Below, piece after piece: positions 32,514 through 35,553 of a stretch of 35,553 nt of DNA; the first letter of the stretch is position 1; every line of letters starts with the position of its first letter. Both the position numbers and the translations under genes were made by a program. Source of the DNA: JBBRNV01 sp038227435 (GTDB taxonomy: Bacteria > Patescibacteriota > Minisyncoccia > Phycocordibacterales > CALRBL01); NCBI GenBank assembly GCA_038227435.1, contig JBBRPW010000002.1:1-35553 (forward strand). Direction: 5' to 3'. Below the pieces are notes generated by a model that was not told where the DNA came from, did no database searches, and saw nothing but the letters and a program-made list of their open reading frames with translations.

Positions 32514-32795
32514 TTAAGACTTAAGGAATTTTTTTCTTTGCTCTGTATATTTCCACCAAGGTTTTGCAGGTGCACCATTCATAAAGTCGATTGCAGCCAA
32601 AAAAGTATCAATCACACATGGATCGTGTATAAAGCCTGTAATTTTGCATAATTTTCTATGAAGACTGTATCCATTTTTATTTTTTAATTGGAGCGGGGTT
32701 TTAATTCCAAGTAATTCAAAATCTTTTACCATGGCTGGGCCTATATTGGGGATATCAGTAAATTTTTTAACTGCATCTGCATGTTTTGCTTTCAT
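32514..32795 (-). CDS. Cdd1-like helix-hairpin-helix protein
   Basis: 93 residues. FTDIPNIGPAMVKDFELLGIKTPLQL is a helix-hairpin-helix (about 12-37). It is followed by LHRKLCKITGFIHDPCVIDTFLAAIDF, the DPCV block typical of the Pathogenicity-locus Cdd1 family, sometimes annotated as mitomycin resistance protein. It probably binds DNA or RNA non-specifically; the biological role is unknown. The start is fixed by TATAAT exactly 6 nt upstream of the ATG. It is divergent from the ABC-F gene with a 47-nt shared promoter gap. Confidence 0.9.
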   Translation of the reverse strand: MKAKHADAVKKFTDIPNIGPAMVKDFELLGIKTPLQLKNKNGYSLHRKLCKITGFIHDPCVIDTFLAAIDFMNGAPAKPWWKYTEQRKKFLKS

Positions 32796-32801
32796 CTAAT
32801 A

Positions 32802-32807
32802 ATTATA
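32802..32807 (-). promoter_or_regulatory. -10 box TATAAT, leaderless spacing (Cdd1-like gene)
   Basis: On the minus strand TATAAT, then TATTAG (6 nt), then the ATG at 32795. On the other strand TACAAT (32828-32833) lies 9 nt before the ABC-F ATG, so two promoters share 47 nt. Confidence 0.8.
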
Positions 32808-32842
32808 TGACAGATATCACTATGTAGTACAATGGTTTTCTA

Positions 32843-34564
32843 ATGATTCGCGCAACTCATATTGGAAAAACGTACGAGGGGCACATAGTCTTTTTAGACA
32901 TGTCTTTTACCATTGAACAAACCGATAAAATTGCTTTGGTGGGTGAAAACGGAATGGGTAAAACAACATTACTCAAAATGATTGCTGGGTTGGAAGAAAC
33001 TGATACAGGCGAAGTAAGCATTACAAAAGGAAAAATAGTTGTCTATATTCCGCAAGATATTGGAACATTGGGAAATGATGACGAAAATGAAACCGTCCTT
33101 ACCTACATAGAGCGAATGTGTAAAGAATATAATATTGAAATTCATAAAGCAGTTAAGGCACTCGATATATTTGGTTTGTCGAAAGAGATTCAAAATAAAA
33201 CATTAAAAAATATAAGCAGTGGTCAAAAAACAAAAGTGGCTCTTTCAATATTGATGGTACAAAACCCCGATATTATTTTGCTTGATGAGCCAACAAATAA
33301 TTTAGACCTTAATTCTGTATATGTACTTGAAGATTTTTTGAAAAAAACAAATGCGGCTATTTTAGTGATTTCGCATGATCGGCAATTTGTAGACAATATT
33401 ACAAATAAAGTATTTGAGCTCGCATATGAACATGAAAAAGCAAAAGAAGATGAATTACCAAAGCTTACAATTGTTGGAGGGAGCTATACCTCATATATAG
33501 AGCAAAAAGAAAAAGCTCGAATTACCGAGGCGACGTTGTTTAAAAACCAAGAAGCAGAAATTGAGAGACTCGAAGAAAGTGCAAATAAATTAAAAATAAA
33601 AGCGGCAAAAGGTGCTAAATGGGTTGGAACTGATAATGACAAATTTTTGATGGGATATAACCGTGAACACGCTGAAGGCTCGGCACGTAAAGGTAAAAAA
33701 ATTGGAAAACAAATTGAGATGATGGATAAAGTTGATCGACCAGAAAGTCAGAAGGAATTTGTGATCGATGTTGACGTTTCAAAGGAGTCAGGTTCACTCG
33801 ATATTGTAGTGAGAGATTTAATGGTGGGATACGGAGAAGAAAAAATACAGCAAAATTATACCGAAGAAGAAAAACAAAAGAATAACACTAAAGCGTCTGA
33901 GAGTAATCATTTTACAATTGGTCCAATTACTCTCGATATAAGATTCAGGGACCGCATGTTATTTATTGGAGAAAATGGAAGCGGCAAGTCTACTTTTTTA
34001 AAAACAATTACTGGACGAATTCAACCACTCGAAGGCGAACTGTTAATTGGATCAGGAATTCGATTTGGAAATTTAATGCAAGAGCATGAAAATGTACCTA
34101 AAGAAATTACATTACTTGCACACATGCTGAGTCAGGTAAGCATAACAAATAACATGGGCGATACCGGTGTTACAACCGATCAGTCAATTTCTGAAAGCTA
34201 TAACACCCTTCAAAAATTTGGATTTAATGAAATTCAAATTAAACAAAATATTTCCACACTAAGCCCGGGGGAGCGTGCTCGATTAGTACTTGCATCATTT
34301 TCATTTCAAAAAATTAATACACTTGTGCTTGATGAACCCACAAACCATTTAGATTTTGAAGCATTAAGTGCACTTCAAAAAACAATCGATCAGTTTACAG
34401 GAACAATTATTGCGGTGTCTCACGATCGCTTCTTTTTACAAAAACTAGGAGCGACTGGAATTTATGTATTTGAAGTAGGAGATGTTAAAAAAGTTAAAAG
34501 CTTAGACGGCTACCTAAAGGATGCTAAAAGTAAATCGAGAAAGTTACTGAAGTTTTTGATATAA
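32843..34564 (+). CDS. ABC-F family ATPase
   Basis: 573 residues with two ABC domains and no membrane segments. The first domain has Walker A GENGMGKTT (about 35-43), a variant signature ISSGQKTKVALS and Walker B IILLDEPTNNLD. A charged linker lies between the domains (about 215-330). The second has GENGSGKST, LSPGERARLVLAS and TLVLDEPTNHLD. This layout defines ABC-F proteins, which act on the ribosomal E site in translation control or stalling rescue. Sub-family placement (EttA, Uup or resistance type) cannot be decided by eye. Its stop is one base from the convergent gene's stop. Confidence 0.93.
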   Translation: MIRATHIGKTYEGHIVFLDMSFTIEQTDKIALVGENGMGKTTLLKMIAGLEETDTGEVSITKGKIVVYIPQDIGTLGNDDENETVLTYIERMCKEYNIEIHKAVKALDIFGLSKEIQNKTLKNISSGQKTKVALSILMVQNPDIILLDEPTNNLDLNSVYVLEDFLKKTNAAILVISHDRQFVDNITNKVFELAYEHEKAKEDELPKLTIVGGSYTSYIEQKEKARITEATLFKNQEAEIERLEESANKLKIKAAKGAKWVGTDNDKFLMGYNREHAEGSARKGKKIGKQIEMMDKVDRPESQKEFVIDVDVSKESGSLDIVVRDLMVGYGEEKIQQNYTEEEKQKNNTKASESNHFTIGPITLDIRFRDRMLFIGENGSGKSTFLKTITGRIQPLEGELLIGSGIRFGNLMQEHENVPKEITLLAHMLSQVSITNNMGDTGVTTDQSISESYNTLQKFGFNEIQIKQNISTLSPGERARLVLASFSFQKINTLVLDEPTNHLDFEALSALQKTIDQFTGTIIAVSHDRFFLQKLGATGIYVFEVGDVKKVKSLDGYLKDAKSKSRKLLKFLI

Positions 34565-34565
34565 A

Positions 34566-35144
34566 TTATTTTAAATCATCAGCAACCTTTTTTTCTCCTA
34601 AAATTGATGCCATTATAAATGCATCTTTGTAGTCTTTGAATGAATCAACATACGAAACAATTTGTTGTAACCTTTTAGGTCGAACAATTTTTGTAATTAG
34701 TATTTGAGCTGCATGAATTGGCACGTGATTTGTACAAACTGGAGCCATTGAAAAATCAGACTTTGAAAATATTTTTTTTATTTGTTTTTGTTGTTTTAGC
34801 CATTTTTTATCAATTGTTTTTATATTTTGGGAATAAATAACATGAATTAATTCATGTAGTAGATTATCAACCATCACTTCAATATTTTCGAGTCGAATTG
34901 AGAGCGGATCTGAAAAGGTTGCTCTACTATTTAACCAACAATCCATTTTTTTATTTTTAAATGTATATCCTGTTATTTTTTCAATTGCATTAAAGATTCT
35001 CTTCTCTTCTTTTTTCCACACAAGTTCAAATCTATCAATAATTTTAAAGGCCTCTTTTCGAGAAAGAGTTTCATCTTTTTTAAAGTAGTTAAAACCCTTT
35101 AGTCTAGATTCATATATTCCGCTGTATTTAAAATTTATATTCAT
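34566..35144 (-). CDS. Putative zincin-like metalloprotease, hypothetical
   Basis: 192 residues. The sequence NLLHELIHVIYS carries an HExxH zinc motif (H97-E-L-I-H101) in a helix. This is followed by a Lys-rich helix and a C-terminal region with CTNHVPIHAAQILITKI, where His or Glu could give the third ligand. There is no signal peptide, so it is presumably cytoplasmic. No named family was recognised; the layout resembles SprT-like or small DUF metallopeptidases. The leader of about 30 nt is preceded on the minus strand by TACTAT as a possible -10. Confidence 0.65.
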   Translation of the reverse strand: MNINFKYSGIYESRLKGFNYFKKDETLSRKEAFKIIDRFELVWKKEEKRIFNAIEKITGYTFKNKKMDCWLNSRATFSDPLSIRLENIEVMVDNLLHELIHVIYSQNIKTIDKKWLKQQKQIKKIFSKSDFSMAPVCTNHVPIHAAQILITKIVRPKRLQQIVSYVDSFKDYKDAFIMASILGEKKVADDLK

Positions 35145-35250
35145 TTTGATTGAAAAGAGGGAAGGGCGCTAACCATAGTAAGCATATAATGCACTTTCAG
35201 TGTGTCAAAATATTTATTCGCATAATTTTTTTGCTACAATTATTCAATAA

Positions 35251-35553
35251 ATGAAACTCCACATATATAAAGTAAAAGAGGGAAAATTACAAAAGCTAAA
35301 AGAATGGTCTACTTATCTTAAATCACAAGAAAAAGAAGTTGTAGAAACTCTTAAGGAAGAGGTAGTTGATTTTGAATTTCTATATTATTTCACCGATAAC
35401 GGATCAACATATGTTTTGGGCGGAATGTCGGGTATTTCAAAACCTTCAAATCAAGAAAAGGAAATAAATGTAAAACATCGCGCCACTCTAAAAGAATGTT
35501 TGGAACACGTAGGTTTCGCGGAGGAGGGATATTTTTTTAAGACGTTTGAGTCG
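35251..35553 (+). CDS. DUF6176-like protein (3' end outside window)
   Basis: 101 codons from the ATG at 35251 to the window edge with no stop. The protein begins MKLHIYKVKEGKLQKLKEWS and continues with KEVVETLKEEVVDFEFLYYF and YVLGGMSGI, the layout of DUF6176 proteins (small, dimeric ferredoxin-like fold suspected). TACAAT (35235-35240) lies 10 nt before the ATG. No Shine-Dalgarno is present. Confidence 0.75.
   Translation, partial: MKLHIYKVKEGKLQKLKEWSTYLKSQEKEVVETLKEEVVDFEFLYYFTDNGSTYVLGGMSGISKPSNQEKEINVKHRATLKECLEHVGFAEEGYFFKTFES

Noticed and set aside
32451..32651. Plus-strand open frame overlapping the Cdd1-like gene
   Set aside because: It is antisense to a recognisable family protein and begins inside the terminator region.
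5721..34564. UGA recoded as glycine, as in Gracilibacteria
   Set aside because: Conserved proteins are full length under the standard code with no internal TGA at conserved glycines; UGA is avoided, not reassigned.

Overview
The window (35.5 kb, AT-rich) looks like a chromosomal segment of a Candidate Phyla Radiation (Patescibacteria) bacterium, probably Parcubacteria-like. The evidence is a 16S rRNA 3' half carrying a CPR-type primer-site variant (GAATAGACGGGG), many short genes with low-complexity extensions, and a CPR-flavoured gene set: RNase J with a long N-terminal extension, LemA, a TPM-domain protein, a CAP-domain protein, RadC, LexA next to a Y-family polymerase, and a class I ribonucleotide reductase. 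I cannot assign a genus from sequence alone.

Layout. 1-963: 3' half of 16S rRNA, closed by its own terminator. 964-2830: a visibly GC-rich accessory patch with one frameshifted gene (minus) and one small exported or membrane-anchored gene (plus), divergently transcribed. 2898-5578: tRNA-Ile(GAU), then a DUF2157/DUF4401/GDYXXLXY membrane cluster. 5721-8706: pyruvate kinase, RadC, RsmI. 8801-10199: an acquired-looking two-gene unit (DUF4238 plus a nuclease-like DUF6998 relative). 10203-12153: lexA and a Y-family polymerase behind a LexA-box-like operator. 12150-14369: a two-component system on minus. 14837-18819: nrdA and nrdB (class Ic-like). 18871-22973: membrane protein, P-loop kinase, CAP-domain protein, small membrane proteins, methyltransferase. 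23216-23773: a second GC-rich cassette. 23821-29292 (minus): MFS transporter, RNase J, oligopeptide-binding protein, SecG. 29404-35553: LemA/TPM pair, small secreted or membrane proteins, a Cdd1-like HhH protein divergent from an ABC-F ATPase, a putative zincin and a partial DUF6176 gene.

The main result concerns gene expression. The 16S rRNA tail after helix 45 reads GGATTAATTCAAAG where GGATCACCTCCTTA is expected, so the anti-Shine-Dalgarno is gone. None of the gene starts I examined has a convincing Shine-Dalgarno, and every chosen start is ATG. At eight genes a -10 hexamer ends exactly 6 nt before the ATG, so the predicted transcript begins on the A of AUG (leaderless); several more lie within 3-10 nt. 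No gene ends in TGA (0 of 34 complete stops). Core genes use CGA for nearly all arginines, while the two-component kinase and the DUF4238 gene almost never do, which marks them as recent arrivals.

The three GC-rich genes behave differently. Each sits behind a classical TTGACA-16/17-(-10) promoter with a long leader and a stem-loop 15-19 nt before the start codon. Two of the promoters share an extended TTGACATAA...ATATATGTG module. They look like a family of imported cassettes with their own expression logic inside a leaderless host.
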